DNA of 64,000 nucleotides from Paraburkholderia elongata (lineage in GTDB: Bacteria > Pseudomonadota > Gammaproteobacteria > Burkholderiales > Burkholderiaceae), in the NCBI RefSeq assembly GCF_013177735.1, contig NZ_WOEZ01000195.1:1-64000 (forward strand), read 5' to 3'. Made by a program: the position numbers and the translations under genes. The notes under the pieces are model-generated. The model was not told where the DNA came from. It was given only the letters and a program-made list of their open reading frames with translations, and did no database searches. Shown here in pieces: positions 17,579 through 30,318 of this stretch (the stretch's first letter is position 1; the number at the start of each line of letters is the position of its first letter).

Positions 17579-17766
17579 AGCACCACTCCTTCACTTAGAC
17601 GGGCGCCTACATTTGCCTTGCGGCACCACGAAAGCATTCTAATCCAGTCCGCAGACCCCTGCCATAACGTTTCACTACCACAGAAATAGCGTAGTGGGCC
17701 ATCAGAGCGCCAATCTCCGGCGCCATGGCACATTATCGGCAGATGCGGAACCTTCCTGCAGCGCGC

Positions 17767-18429
17767 CTATGCGGGCCGCTTGAGATGCCTACCCAAAATA
17801 AACGTTTCTGACGACTTGTCCCGCGAAGCTTTCGGCTTGCGGGCCGCCACCACCTTGAACTGGCGCTTGAACTTTTCGACAATCTGGCTATAACCGCTGC
17901 CATGAAAACATTTGACTAAAAGGGCACCATCCGGTTTCAGGTGGTTTTGCGCGAATTCCATCGCGATATCGCACAGATGCTCGATTCGCGCGGCATCCGC
18001 CACCGCCACTCCCGACAGGTTGGGCGCCATATCCGAAATTACAAGATCAACCTGGCGTTCCCCGACCAATTCTTCCAATTGGTGGAGAACCGAGTCTTCG
18101 CGGAAGTCGCCCTGAATGAAATGGACGTCCGCGATCGGCTCCATGGGCAGCATGTCCAGCGCGATGATCGTGCCGTCGATGCCGCCCTCGCGCTCAGCGT
18201 CGCGCTGCGAGCCCTTGGCCAGCTTGTTACGGGCGTACTGGCTCCAGCTGCCCGGCACCGAGCCGAGGTCGACAATGACCTGGCCTGGCCGGATCAGCTT
18301 GTCCTGCTCGTCGATTTCCTTCAGCTTGTAGGCAGCGCGCGCGCGGTAACCCTCCCGCTGCGCCATTTTTACGTACGGGTCGTTGATGTGATCGTGCAGC
18401 CACGCGGTGTTGAACTTGTTTTTTGCCAT
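17767..18429 (-). CDS. rlmE: 23S rRNA 2'-O-ribose U2552 methyltransferase RlmE
   Basis: A 220-residue SAM-dependent methyltransferase of the RrmJ/FtsJ family. YRARAAYKLKEIDEQ carries the catalytic lysine, VDLGSVPGSWSQYA is the SAM motif, VISDMAPNLSG has the catalytic aspartate and LVKCFHGSG the second lysine. The ATG at 18429 (MAKNKFNTAW) is preferred over an upstream in-frame start because family sequences begin there. It is upstream of ftsH, as in E. coli rrmJ-ftsH, and divergent from yhbY. Confidence 0.96.
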   Translation of the reverse strand: MAKNKFNTAWLHDHINDPYVKMAQREGYRARAAYKLKEIDEQDKLIRPGQVIVDLGSVPGSWSQYARNKLAKGSQRDAEREGGIDGTIIALDMLPMEPIADVHFIQGDFREDSVLHQLEELVGERQVDLVISDMAPNLSGVAVADAARIEHLCDIAMEFAQNHLKPDGALLVKCFHGSGYSQIVEKFKRQFKVVAARKPKASRDKSSETFILGRHLKRPA

Positions 18430-18612
18430 TAAAGGTAGAACTCTTGCTGCGTGATGTCGCGCTTTAGGGGATAATACGCGGTTAATTCGCGCGGCCACCG
18501 CCAATACTGGCAGTCATCCGCGATTCTGTTGTTCTGACGCGCCGCCCTGCGCCATGGCCCGAATCTATCCGGACTGCAGGTGCCGCCATTTTAGTCGAGT
18601 CTCCCACTTTCC

Positions 18613-19143
18613 ATGCCAGCCCTTAAAGTCTCTTCCGACCAACGCGCCGAGTTGCGCTCCCAGGCACATGCGCTCAAACCGGTCGTGCTCGTCGGCGCCG
18701 AAGGCTTGACCGACGCGGTGCTGTCGGAGATCAAGGTCCACCTTGGCGCGCATCAACTGATCAAAATCCGCGTATTCGGCGACGAACGCGAAGAACGCAT
18801 CGCCGTCTACGAACAAATCTGCGACAAGCTGAACGCTGCGCCGATCCAGCATATCGGCAAGCTGCTGGTGATCTGGAAGCCGGAAGCAGCAGCACAACCG
18901 GCCGTGAAGGCCAAGCGCGGCGCCCTGCCGAGCGCCCGCGAAGCGGCTGTCGAAGCCAAACCGGGTAAGGGCCGCGCACCGCGCGTGGTCACGGTGGTAA
19001 AGCCCAGCGAAATCCCGATGCGCAAGCCGAAGGCAAAAGCGGTCGTGGTGCGCGGCAATGAACGCGTCACGCAAGGCGGCAACATCAAGCGCGCCAAGAA
19101 GCGCCAAACCAGCGCGAAGCGCGCGCATCAGTCGTCGAAGTAA
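18613..19143 (+). CDS. yhbY: YhbY-type CRM-domain RNA-binding protein
   Basis: A 176-residue protein. The N-terminal 95 residues are a CRS1-YhbY (CRM) domain: LRSQAHALKPVVLVGAEGLTD, the GLT loop and IKIRVFGDEREER. YhbY associates with pre-50S ribosomes. The remaining 80 residues are a lysine/arginine-rich tail ending KRAKKRQTSAKRAHQSS. E. coli YhbY has only the domain, so the tail is an addition, probably RNA-binding. It is divergent from rlmE and convergent with the DUF4149 gene. Confidence 0.92.
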   Translation: MPALKVSSDQRAELRSQAHALKPVVLVGAEGLTDAVLSEIKVHLGAHQLIKIRVFGDEREERIAVYEQICDKLNAAPIQHIGKLLVIWKPEAAAQPAVKAKRGALPSAREAAVEAKPGKGRAPRVVTVVKPSEIPMRKPKAKAVVVRGNERVTQGGNIKRAKKRQTSAKRAHQSSK

Positions 19144-19179
19144 GCGAATGATGTGGGGTGCGGGCGGTGTCCGCACCAC

Positions 19180-19689
19180 TCAACTGGTTACTTTCCCCGC
19201 AGCGCTTCGAGCGCCCTGCTCCGCTGTCACGACGCCGACGCTCGCCGGCAGCTTCCACACCAGCGCCACGCCCAGCAGGCTTTCGATCAGGTAAAACAGA
19301 CTCGACACGCCGTGCAGGATGCCGAAGCGCGTCGCATAAACTGAATGTCCGACATCACTGCCCGCTTCCAGCGCGGCAATGCGCATTGCATTCATGAACG
19401 GCTGCAACGCAAAGTACCCCACCAGCACGCACACCAGCATACCGGCGATCAACCAGCGCAAACGACGATAGGCGTCGCTGCCGCGGCGAACCAGCACGTT
19501 CGCCAGACCCAGCAGCAAAATGCCGCAGACTGCGCCCAGCACGCCCTCGATGCGAAACAGTTGCGCCGCCACAGCGCCCGCCGTCATGCGGTCGAGCGAC
19601 GTGAACAGCACCGGCGCGACGGCATAGCCGATAGTCAACAAACTACCGACCCACACCACCGTGAGCAGGCGGAACAGTCGATGCGGCAT
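19180..19689 (-). CDS. DUF4149 membrane protein
   Basis: A 169-residue inner-membrane protein with four hydrophobic segments: about 5-25, 47-67, 77-100 and 130-150. RLLTVVWVGSLLTIGYAVAPVLF at the N-terminus matches the DUF4149 family. The first ATG with a plausible start is at 19689; the frame is open to a TTG upstream. It lies 20 bases after greA and probably shares its transcript. Function unknown. Confidence 0.8.
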   Translation of the reverse strand: MPHRLFRLLTVVWVGSLLTIGYAVAPVLFTSLDRMTAGAVAAQLFRIEGVLGAVCGILLLGLANVLVRRGSDAYRRLRWLIAGMLVCVLVGYFALQPFMNAMRIAALEAGSDVGHSVYATRFGILHGVSSLFYLIESLLGVALVWKLPASVGVVTAEQGARSAAGKVTS

Positions 19690-19709
19690 CAAGGACACCG
19701 GGGCCGCCC

Positions 19710-20186
19710 TCAAACGTAGCTAACTGCGATGATTTCGTACTCGCGCACGCCGCCCGGCGCCTGCACCGATGCAACGTCGCCTTCCGACTTGCCGATCAAC
19801 GCGCGCGCGATCGGCGAGCTGATCGAGATCAGACCGTGGTCGATGTCTGCTTCGTCGTCGCCGACGATCTGGTATTTGACCTTCGCTCCCGAATCGAGGT
19901 CTTCGAGTTCGAGCGTCGCGCCGAACACGACGCGGCCGTCCGCGTCCACCTTGGACGGGTCGATCACTTGCGCACCGGCCAGCTTCGATTCGATTTCAGC
20001 AATACGGCCTTCGATAAAGCCCTGCTTTTCCTTCGCAGCGTCGTATTCCGCGTTTTCCGACAGATCGCCCTGGGCACGCGCTTCCGCGATCGAATTGATC
20101 ACCGAGGGACGCTCAACCGATTTCAGGCGCTGCAGTTCATCGCGCAACATTTCCGCGCCGCGCTTCGTCAATGGAACAGTGCTCAT
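19710..20186 (-). CDS. greA: Transcription elongation factor GreA
   Basis: A 158-residue GreA. The N-terminal coiled coil includes the acidic tip region EARAQGDLSENAEYDAAKE, and the FKBP-like C-terminal domain follows with EADIDHGLISISSPIARALIG. It enters the RNA polymerase secondary channel and promotes cleavage of backtracked RNA. ATG at 20186 is preferred over an upstream TTG. It follows carB, with 152 bases between. Confidence 0.97.
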   Translation of the reverse strand: MSTVPLTKRGAEMLRDELQRLKSVERPSVINSIAEARAQGDLSENAEYDAAKEKQGFIEGRIAEIESKLAGAQVIDPSKVDADGRVVFGATLELEDLDSGAKVKYQIVGDDEADIDHGLISISSPIARALIGKSEGDVASVQAPGGVREYEIIAVSYV

Positions 20187-20225
20187 AAACAACTCTATGC
20201 AAAAAAACAGCCGTAAAAAAAATCA

Positions 20226-20308
20226 CCGCGGTTAAGTGCATTTCGCGAGGGCCGAAGCACCGAGGAAAAACCGGGCCACAGCACCTGCGAAACGCCGCTT
20301 AACCGCGG
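20226..20308. repeat. 11-bp inverted repeat between carB and greA
   Basis: CCGCGGTTAAG (20226-20236) is repeated inverted as CTTAACCGCGG (20298-20308), separated by 61 bases. It lies upstream of greA on the minus strand. Neither arm is followed by a T tract, so it is not an ordinary terminator. Confidence 0.6.
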
Positions 20309-20338
20309 CACTTACATCTTGGACAGGTATTCGAAGCC

Positions 20339-23593
<3,255 letters not shown>

Positions 23594-23757
23594 AACGCTC
23601 TCGCTAATGTATTCCTGAATTCTTTCCGTCGGCGCGCGTCGTTTCACCGTTGCGCGCGCTCTGTTTTGTGCGGCTCGCCTTGCTTCGCGCCAAATGCGCC
23701 TATCGCGTTGCGAGCCGCGCGCCGCCGGGGCGCTTCACAAGCTGCTTTACAAGCTAT

Positions 23758-24912
23758 TTATGCCGCTGCGGTCTTGCCGGCCTTCTTCGTGTCCATCAAC
23801 GCGGTGAAGCGATCGAACAGATAAGCGATGTCGTGCGGACCGGGCGATGCTTCCGGGTGGCCCTGGAAGCAGAACGCCGGCTTGTCGGTCAGCGCGAAGC
23901 CTTGCAGCGTGCCGTCGAACAGCGAGATGTGCGTGACCTTGGCATTGGCCGGCAGCGTGTCCGCATCGACCGCGAAACCGTGGTTCTGCGACGTGATGAC
24001 CACGCGGCCGTCGTCCAGATCCTTCACCGGATGATTCGCGCCATGGTGACCCGTCTTCATCTTCATGGTCTTGGCGCCGACGGCGAGGCCCATGATCTGG
24101 TGGCCGAGGCAGATGCCGAAGGTCGGGATGCCGCGCTCGATCAGCTCCTTGGTGGCGCGAATCGCGTAATCGCACGGCTCCGGATCGCCGGGGCCATTCG
24201 ACAGGAAGATGCCGTCCGGGTTGAGCGCCAGCGCGTCAGCCGCGGAGGCTTCTGCCGGCAACACCGTGACGTGGCAGCCGCGCTCGGCCAGCATGCGCAG
24301 GATGTTGTACTTCACGCCGTAATCGAACGCGACCACGCGGTACTTCGGCGCGTTCTGCGTACCGTAGCCGGAACCCAGACGCCATTCGGTCTGGGTCCAT
24401 TCGTAGGTTTCCTTCGTCGACACGACCTTCGCGAGGTCCATGCCCGACAAACCCGGGAACGAGCGCGCGAGTTCGATTGCCTTCGCTTCGTCATCCGAAC
24501 CAGCCAGAATGGCGCCGTTTTGCGCGCCCTTGTCGCGCAAAACACGCGTCAGCATACGGGTGTCGAGACCGGCGATGGCGACCACGCCTTCGTCTTTCAG
24601 GTATTGCGGGAGCGTGCGCTCCATGCGGAAGTTCGACGCGAGAACCGGCAGATCGCGGATGATCAGGCCGGCGGCATGGACTTTCGTGGCTTCGACGTCT
24701 TCGGCATTCACGCCGACGTTACCGATATGCGGATACGTGAGGGTCACGATCTGGCGCGCGTAGCTCGGGTCGGTCAGGATTTCCTGATAGCCGGTGATAG
24801 CGGTGTTGAACACGACTTCGCCGATCGTATGCCCGGGGGCGCCGATCGAGTAACCACGAAAGACCGTGCCGTCGGCGAGCGCGAGCAGAGCGGGAGAAAA
24901 TGACGGCAACAC
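23758..24912 (-). CDS. carA: Carbamoyl-phosphate synthase small subunit
   Basis: A 384-residue glutaminase subunit. The N-terminal CPSase domain has LADGTVFRGYSIGAPG, and the C-terminal class I amidotransferase has the nucleophile motif FGICLGHQIMG and the catalytic HPEASPGP. It supplies ammonia to CarB. The start is GTG at 24912, decided by AGGAG 6 bases before it; the frame stays open to 25146 but that extension is not CarA-like. A TATAAT promoter lies about 240 bases upstream. Confidence 0.96.
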   Translation of the reverse strand: MLPSFSPALLALADGTVFRGYSIGAPGHTIGEVVFNTAITGYQEILTDPSYARQIVTLTYPHIGNVGVNAEDVEATKVHAAGLIIRDLPVLASNFRMERTLPQYLKDEGVVAIAGLDTRMLTRVLRDKGAQNGAILAGSDDEAKAIELARSFPGLSGMDLAKVVSTKETYEWTQTEWRLGSGYGTQNAPKYRVVAFDYGVKYNILRMLAERGCHVTVLPAEASAADALALNPDGIFLSNGPGDPEPCDYAIRATKELIERGIPTFGICLGHQIMGLAVGAKTMKMKTGHHGANHPVKDLDDGRVVITSQNHGFAVDADTLPANAKVTHISLFDGTLQGFALTDKPAFCFQGHPEASPGPHDIAYLFDRFTALMDTKKAGKTAAA

Positions 24913-25154
24913 GGGAGACTCCTTGGGGAACACCCTGTTGCCGACCTGTCTATCCGACTGCGAGCCGCAGCGAAACGCACCGACAGGATGCGCGCGCAGA
25001 CTCACTCGCGTACTGCTGGTGACGTCGCAAGGGGCGCGATGGGTCCATTGTGTGGACGGATCGGCTGGGGTGCGGGGCGTCAAAAGCGCGCGGCGGATGA
25101 ACGGTATGGGAGAGGTAGGCGCTAGGGTGCGGGTTGATAAGCTCAAACCTTGGA

Positions 25155-25184
25155 ATTATAGCTTGAAACCACCCTTCTCTCCAA
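25155..25184 (-). promoter_or_regulatory. Putative sigma-70 promoter of carAB
   Basis: On the minus strand a consensus TATAAT (25160-25155) is preceded by TTGGAG (25184-25179) after 18 bases. Transcription from here gives a leader of about 235 bases before carA GTG. No clear operator was recognised in the 24913-25340 gap. Confidence 0.55.
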
Positions 25185-25340
25185 ATCCGAGATAGGGAGT
25201 CAGCGTAGCAAAGCACGTTCCCAAACGGATCGAGGCCCTGCTGCGCATGGCCCGGAAGCCATTGGACAAAATTTGCGCGGGCCAGAATCAGGATAGGAGC
25301 GGTAAATATGACGCCACCCCGCGAATCGTGCGCGGCAGCC

Positions 25341-26582
25341 TTAAACCTGCTGTTCGGCGCGCACGTGCACCGGCTGAAGCCGCGCGCGGCCGGGCAATAT
25401 GTACCAGATCGCGCTCAACACTTGCAGCGCCACCAGAATGCCCCAGGCGGTGAGATGCGCGGCCGCCGGATAATGTCCGCCACTGGCCGGCCAGCGCGAC
25501 AGCACGGCGCCGACGCCGATCTGGAAGCCGAAAATCAGCAGAAAGATGATCAGCGTCAGCGTGGTATTCACCCGGCCGATCATCTGCGCCGGGAAATGCC
25601 GCGCCATGACCGCATAACTGAGAATCCCGGTACCGCCGAAGATCCCGTAGGCCGCCCACAGCAGGCTCGCAGGCAGCGGCACGTTGAACATGATCAGCAG
25701 TTGGGTGACGACGAACAGCGCCATGCCGATGCCGCAAAACACGTACAGCGAGACACCGCGCCGCTCGAGGCTGCGCGCCGCTGCGCCGAAGCCCACGCAG
25801 CCAGCCATCATCGCGAAGCCGAGAATCGACACCAGCGCGGCGGCTTCACGCGGCGCGAAGCCCTGCACGTCGCGCAACCAGGCGCCGACCCACAGTGATT
25901 GCATCGCGTAGAACACACCTTGCGTCAGGACCGAAAATGAAGCGATTTTCCAGAATGCCGCGCTCCTCAGGATGTGCAAAGTGCCTTTGAACTGGCCGCC
26001 GAGACTCGCCTGGTGATGGGTTTCTTTGGTGTCCGGCGCGAGAGTCCACTGCGCCACCGCCACCAGCACCGTCATCAGACCCAGACCGATACAGACCGAA
26101 CGCCAACTTGCGAAGCTCAGTACCCACGTGAGCGGCGAGCCGACCATCACGCCGCCGAAACCGCCGATCGCCATGACCAGCCCGTTCATCAGCGGTAGCC
26201 GCGCCGACGCGAAATGCTGCGCCAGCGCCTTGAAGGCAGCGCCGAGGCACACGGACACACCGACGCCAATCAGCAAGCGCCCAACCATCATCATGCCGAC
26301 GCTGTGCGCGGCGCCGAACACCCAGATTCCCAGCGCGGCAAATAGCAAGGTGACCGCCGTCACCCGACGCGCGCCGAAGTGGTCGAGCAACACGCCGGCC
26401 GGAATCTGCGCGCCCGCGAAGCCGAGGAAATACAGACTGGTCAGCAAGCCGAGATCAGTGGCCGACAAGCCGAGGTCGTGCGTGATGAAGGGTGCAAAGC
26501 CGAGATTGACGCCGCGAAACGCATAAGAAACGAAGTAACCGGCGGAAAACAGGAGAAAAACGCGCAACTGGGTCGACGACAT
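25341..26582 (-). CDS. MFS transporter
   Basis: A 413-residue major facilitator superfamily protein with about 12 membrane segments. The motif-A-like loop between helices 2 and 3 is visible (GVLLDHFGARR), and YFVSYAFRGVNLGFAPF lies at helix 1. It resembles general anion/organic-solute MFS members; the substrate cannot be read from the sequence. ATG at 26582 (MSSTQLRVF) is chosen because the upstream 55 residues of open frame contain no membrane-like family sequence. It is preceded by the mltD terminator, so it has its own promoter. Confidence 0.85.
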   Translation of the reverse strand: MSSTQLRVFLLFSAGYFVSYAFRGVNLGFAPFITHDLGLSATDLGLLTSLYFLGFAGAQIPAGVLLDHFGARRVTAVTLLFAALGIWVFGAAHSVGMMMVGRLLIGVGVSVCLGAAFKALAQHFASARLPLMNGLVMAIGGFGGVMVGSPLTWVLSFASWRSVCIGLGLMTVLVAVAQWTLAPDTKETHHQASLGGQFKGTLHILRSAAFWKIASFSVLTQGVFYAMQSLWVGAWLRDVQGFAPREAAALVSILGFAMMAGCVGFGAAARSLERRGVSLYVFCGIGMALFVVTQLLIMFNVPLPASLLWAAYGIFGGTGILSYAVMARHFPAQMIGRVNTTLTLIIFLLIFGFQIGVGAVLSRWPASGGHYPAAAHLTAWGILVALQVLSAIWYILPGRARLQPVHVRAEQQV

Positions 26583-26667
26583 GAGCTTTGAAAGAGCGGC
26601 CGACTTTGGCCTAAGCAAGAAAGATAAATGAAATGCGCGAACTTCGCCTGAATTGATCTGCAGAATG

Positions 26668-26696
26668 AAAAACGCCGTCACCACAGGTGACGGCGT
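26668..26696 (-). terminator. Terminator of mltD
   Basis: An 11-bp stem (ACGCCGTCACC 26672-26682 with GGTGACGGCGT 26686-26696), followed on the minus strand by a five-T tract. It lies 87 bases after the mltD stop and before the MFS gene. Confidence 0.85.
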
Positions 26697-26782
26697 CGGA
26701 ATAACACGGTGCGTGATCGGAGCGCAATCCACGCGCTGCCCCCGCAACGCATGTGGTCACTACCGTGGGAGCCGCTTTTGGT

Positions 26783-28486
26783 CTACTTACCCTTCTTCGC
26801 GTTGGCCGCGGTCGTTTGGCGGCTATCTGCCGCGGCCTTCGACGCCTTGCTGGACGTGGAAGCCGACACCTTCGTCACCTTGCCCTTGCTGGCGCCGGAC
26901 GTTGTCGGCTTGCTGGCGCTACCCACTTTACCCACCGGCTCAGACACCTTCACCACGGCGGAGTGGCCACGACCCTTCTTCTTATCGTAGCGCGAATCGC
27001 TCTTTATGTCTGCGACGCGGGTGCCGATCTTCTCGACGCCGCCGCCCTGCACGTCGGTCGCGATGCGCTCCGGACCCGGTTCGCTCGGCATTGCCTTACC
27101 AACCGGCACGTGCAGCACGATCACCTGGCCACGCGAAACCTGATCGCGATGCGTGCGATTCCACGCCTTCAACTGACCGATTGAGACGCCGTACCGCACC
27201 GCAATGGCGGCCATCGATTGATTGCGGCGCACGCGAATCAGCATCTTGCGCGTGTCGGGGACATCCGGCTCTATGGCCAGCACCGCGCTTTCGGCGACGT
27301 CGGCACTGATGTCTTCGTCGTCGTCCGAAGCACGCGGCACCACGATCGTCGAGCCCGGCTTCAGGCGCATGCCGACGGGAATCTTGTTCACTTCCATCAG
27401 CGTGTCGGCGTCGACACCGATCTTTTGCGCGATCGCCGCCGGTGCGGCACGTTCGGTGACCGTGTACGTGGTCCACGACGACAGCGAACCGGAGTACGTC
27501 TTCAGATTGCGCTCGAACGCGCTCGCGTTGTCGAACGGCAGCAGAATCTGCGGCTGGGTGGCGCCGAGAATTACGGGCTTTCTGAACGACGGGTTCAGCG
27601 AGCGGAATTCATCCGGGGAGAGATTCGCGAGTTTCGCCGCCGTGTCCACGTCGATGTCGTGCGAGGTCGTAACCGTCACGAAATACGGGTGGTTCGGAAT
27701 CGACGGCAGCGTGAGCCCGTACATCTGCGGGTTCATTACGATGTTCTTCACCGCCTGCAGCTTGGGCACATAGTTGCGCGTCTCGTTCGGCATGCGCAGG
27801 CTGAGGTAGTCGGTAGGCAGCCCCGCCGCCTCGTTGCGAGCGATCGCACGCTGCACGTTGCCCTCGCCCCAGTTGTAGGCGGCGAGCGCCAGCTGCCAGT
27901 CGCCGAACATGTCATGCAGACGCGACAGATAGTCGAGCGCGGCGCTGGTCGAGGCCAGCACGTCGCGGCGCTCGTCCTGCCACATGTTCTGCTTGAGGTT
28001 GTAGGTGCGGCCCGTGCCCGGCATGAACTGCCACATGCCGGCCGCCTTCGCCACCGACAATGCCTGCGGGCTGTACGCGGATTCGATGAACGGCAGCAAG
28101 GCGAGCTCGGTCGGCATATGGCGCGCTTCAAGTTCTTCGACGATGTGGTACAGATATTTCTGCGAGCGCTCGGTCATGCGCTGCACGTAGTCCGGGCGCT
28201 GCGCATACCAGTTGACCTGCATGTCGACGAGGTCGGTTTGCAGATCCGGCATTTGAAAACCACGGCGAATACGACCCCAAAGATCGGCGTCCGCGCTCGT
28301 CAGCTGAGTGACCGAACCCTGGTCGACATTGATCGTCTCTTTGGCGGTGGCTGTCTTGCGAAGGGCGTCGGCTACGGCTTGCTGACTGGCGGGGTTTGTT
28401 GCGGTGGTGGGGCTATTCGTCGCCGGTCCCTGACTCGCACAAGCGGCGAGTGTCAGGACCAACAACGCACTAAAGATAAATCGCAT
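26783..28486 (-). CDS. mltD: Membrane-bound lytic murein transglycosylase MltD
   Basis: A 567-residue lipoprotein. The signal peptide ends in the lipobox LAAC (Cys about 16). The SLT domain spans about residues 100-260: catalytic Glu in ALLPFIESAYSP, AGMWQFMPGTGR and ALAAYNWGEGNV. Two LysM repeats follow (about 340-390 and 430-475), then a Lys/Ser/Ala-rich tail. It cleaves peptidoglycan strands to 1,6-anhydromuropeptides. ATG at 28486 fits the signal peptide. It stands before gloB, as in E. coli. Confidence 0.93.
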   Translation of the reverse strand: MRFIFSALLVLTLAACASQGPATNSPTTATNPASQQAVADALRKTATAKETINVDQGSVTQLTSADADLWGRIRRGFQMPDLQTDLVDMQVNWYAQRPDYVQRMTERSQKYLYHIVEELEARHMPTELALLPFIESAYSPQALSVAKAAGMWQFMPGTGRTYNLKQNMWQDERRDVLASTSAALDYLSRLHDMFGDWQLALAAYNWGEGNVQRAIARNEAAGLPTDYLSLRMPNETRNYVPKLQAVKNIVMNPQMYGLTLPSIPNHPYFVTVTTSHDIDVDTAAKLANLSPDEFRSLNPSFRKPVILGATQPQILLPFDNASAFERNLKTYSGSLSSWTTYTVTERAAPAAIAQKIGVDADTLMEVNKIPVGMRLKPGSTIVVPRASDDDEDISADVAESAVLAIEPDVPDTRKMLIRVRRNQSMAAIAVRYGVSIGQLKAWNRTHRDQVSRGQVIVLHVPVGKAMPSEPGPERIATDVQGGGVEKIGTRVADIKSDSRYDKKKGRGHSAVVKVSEPVGKVGSASKPTTSGASKGKVTKVSASTSSKASKAAADSRQTTAANAKKGK

Positions 28487-28643
28487 GAACGTCTCGGCTT
28501 CCACAAGGGCTGGAATTTGCAGCCGATAGTACGAAACGGCAACGTTTACGTCAATCGGAAAATGACGAAAAAATTCAAGTAAATCTAGGGCTTGGCGAAT
28601 TTTTGCGATTCTTCGCGTGAGGAATACCCTGATGCCGGTCGGG

Positions 28644-29435
28644 TCAACGAAAGCGGTTTTTCCATTCGCGCATCAGCGTAAATGCCGTTAAACGATCGGG
28701 CACTTTTTCGTGCAACTGCTCTTGCAAGCTTACTTGAATCGCCGGGTTACCGGCGCGCAAAAATGGGTTCACGGCGCGTTCGTGGGCAATGGTGGTGGGC
28801 AGCGTCGGCACATGCCGCGCGCGCAATTCGCTCGCCTTGTCACGCCAGGCTTGCAGTTCAGCATTGCCCGGCTCGCAAGCGAGCGCGAAGCGGATGTTCG
28901 ACAACGTGTATTCGTGCGCGCAGTGCACCTCGGTCGGACCTGGAAGTGCGGCAAGCGAATCCAGCGACGCCAGCATCTGCGTGGGCGTACCTTCGAACAA
29001 CCGGCCGCAGCCGCACGCGAACAGCGTGTCGCCACAAAACACGTGCGGCGTGCCGCGCGGGTCGGCCGCCTGAAAATAAGCAATATGACCGCTCGTGTGA
29101 CCGGGTACGTCGAGTACATTGAATTCGAGTGCGGGCGCCGCAATTGTCACGTGATCGCCGTTTTCGAGACGATGCGTGAGGTGCTGGATCGCTTCACCGG
29201 CGGGACCGTACACGGGCACGGCCTGGCCGTTCAGCAGATCGGCCACCCCACCGACATGGTCTTGGTGATGGTGCGTGAGTAAAATAGCGCTCAACCGCCA
29301 ACCTCGTTTCGCCAGATAGGCGCGCACGGGGGCGGCCTCACCCGGATCGACGACCACCGCATGATGCCCGTCGGAAACGACCCAGATGTAATTGTCTTCA
29401 AACGCCGGGACCGGTACGTACTCGAGCGCATTCAT
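28644..29435 (-). CDS. gloB: Hydroxyacylglutathione hydrolase (glyoxalase II)
   Basis: A 263-residue metallo-beta-lactamase-fold enzyme. The binuclear metal motif is THHHQDHVGG at residues about 54-63, further ligands are in VPGHTSGHIAYF and FCGDTLFACGCGRLFEG, and HEYTLSNIRFAL is typical of GloB. It hydrolyses S-D-lactoylglutathione in methylglyoxal detoxification. It is divergent from the yafS-like gene with only 19 bases between starts. Confidence 0.96.
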   Translation of the reverse strand: MNALEYVPVPAFEDNYIWVVSDGHHAVVVDPGEAAPVRAYLAKRGWRLSAILLTHHHQDHVGGVADLLNGQAVPVYGPAGEAIQHLTHRLENGDHVTIAAPALEFNVLDVPGHTSGHIAYFQAADPRGTPHVFCGDTLFACGCGRLFEGTPTQMLASLDSLAALPGPTEVHCAHEYTLSNIRFALACEPGNAELQAWRDKASELRARHVPTLPTTIAHERAVNPFLRAGNPAIQVSLQEQLHEKVPDRLTAFTLMREWKNRFR

Positions 29436-29454
29436 AGGTGACGCATTCTCTGAT

Positions 29455-30318
29455 ATGACTGATCGAGCAATTATAGACTGGCCCGCCTGGACCGATTCGC
29501 CGCCCGGGCGCTACGTGCTCGAGTGGGAACAGACCCAGCTCGATCGCGTGGTGTCCGACGTGTTCGGTTACCATGCGCTGCAACTCGGCCTGCCGCAGCT
29601 CGACGCCTTGCGCGAAAACCGCATGCCGTGCCGCGGACTCGTGCTCGACGCAGCGAGCGGCGCGAGCGCGCCCTACACTTTTCCGCGCGGTCCGGGGCGT
29701 GCCGGAAATGGCTTGGGGAATGGTGTGGGTAACAGCGCCGTGCAAGGTCTGCCCGCGGGTTTGTCGGCGCCGTCCGGGCGTAGCGCTGTGTGGTGCGACC
29801 TGCTCGATTTGCCGTTCGAAGCACAAAGCGTCGACCTGATCGTGATGCCGCATACGCTGGAATTCACGAGCGACCCGCACCGGCTCTTGCGTGAAGCCGA
29901 GCGAGTGCTGATGCCCGAAGGCCAACTGATCATTCTCGGCTTCAATTCGCTGTCGCTGTGGGGCGCGCGCCAATCGGTCGGCAAGATGACCGGCCGGCCG
30001 TTCGTGCCCGCGGCAGTCGACCTGATCGCCTTCACGCGTTTGAAAGACTGGATCAAACTACTGGGTTTCGACCTTGAACGCGGGCGCTTCGGCTGCTATC
30101 GTCCGCCGCTCGGCAGCGATCAATGGCTGTCCCGCTATGGTTTCATGGAAGCCGCCGGCGACCGCTGGTGGCCGATTTTCGGCGCCACCTACATGATCAA
30201 GGCGATCAAGCGCGTGCGCGGCATGCGCCTCGTCGGCCCGCTGAAAGTGAAGAAACCTGTCCTCGCCGCGGGCCTCGCGCCCGCCGCCACACCGAACACA
30301 CGCAACCACACTCAATGA
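29455..30318 (+). CDS. Class I SAM-dependent methyltransferase, YafS-like
   Basis: A 287-residue protein. A SAM-binding region near GLVLDAASGASAPYTF and a motif-II-like VDLIVMPHTLEFTSDPHRLLREAERVLMPEGQLIILGFN identify a Methyltransf_11-type fold. Position between gloB and rnhA is that of E. coli yafS. Substrate unknown. The stop overlaps the rnhA start by four bases (ATGA), so translation is probably coupled. The ATG at 29455 is used; an upstream in-frame ATG would lie inside gloB. Confidence 0.88.
   Translation: MTDRAIIDWPAWTDSPPGRYVLEWEQTQLDRVVSDVFGYHALQLGLPQLDALRENRMPCRGLVLDAASGASAPYTFPRGPGRAGNGLGNGVGNSAVQGLPAGLSAPSGRSAVWCDLLDLPFEAQSVDLIVMPHTLEFTSDPHRLLREAERVLMPEGQLIILGFNSLSLWGARQSVGKMTGRPFVPAAVDLIAFTRLKDWIKLLGFDLERGRFGCYRPPLGSDQWLSRYGFMEAAGDRWWPIFGATYMIKAIKRVRGMRLVGPLKVKKPVLAAGLAPAATPNTRNHTQ

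Noticed and set aside
16217..17689. Open frame of 490 codons antisense to ftsH
   Set aside because: Shadow of ftsH with Arg/His/Asp-rich translation and no recognisable domain.
19154..19177. Hairpin between yhbY and the DUF4149 gene as terminator
   Set aside because: A 7-bp stem exists (GGTGCGG/CCGCACC) but no T tract on either strand, so support is too weak.
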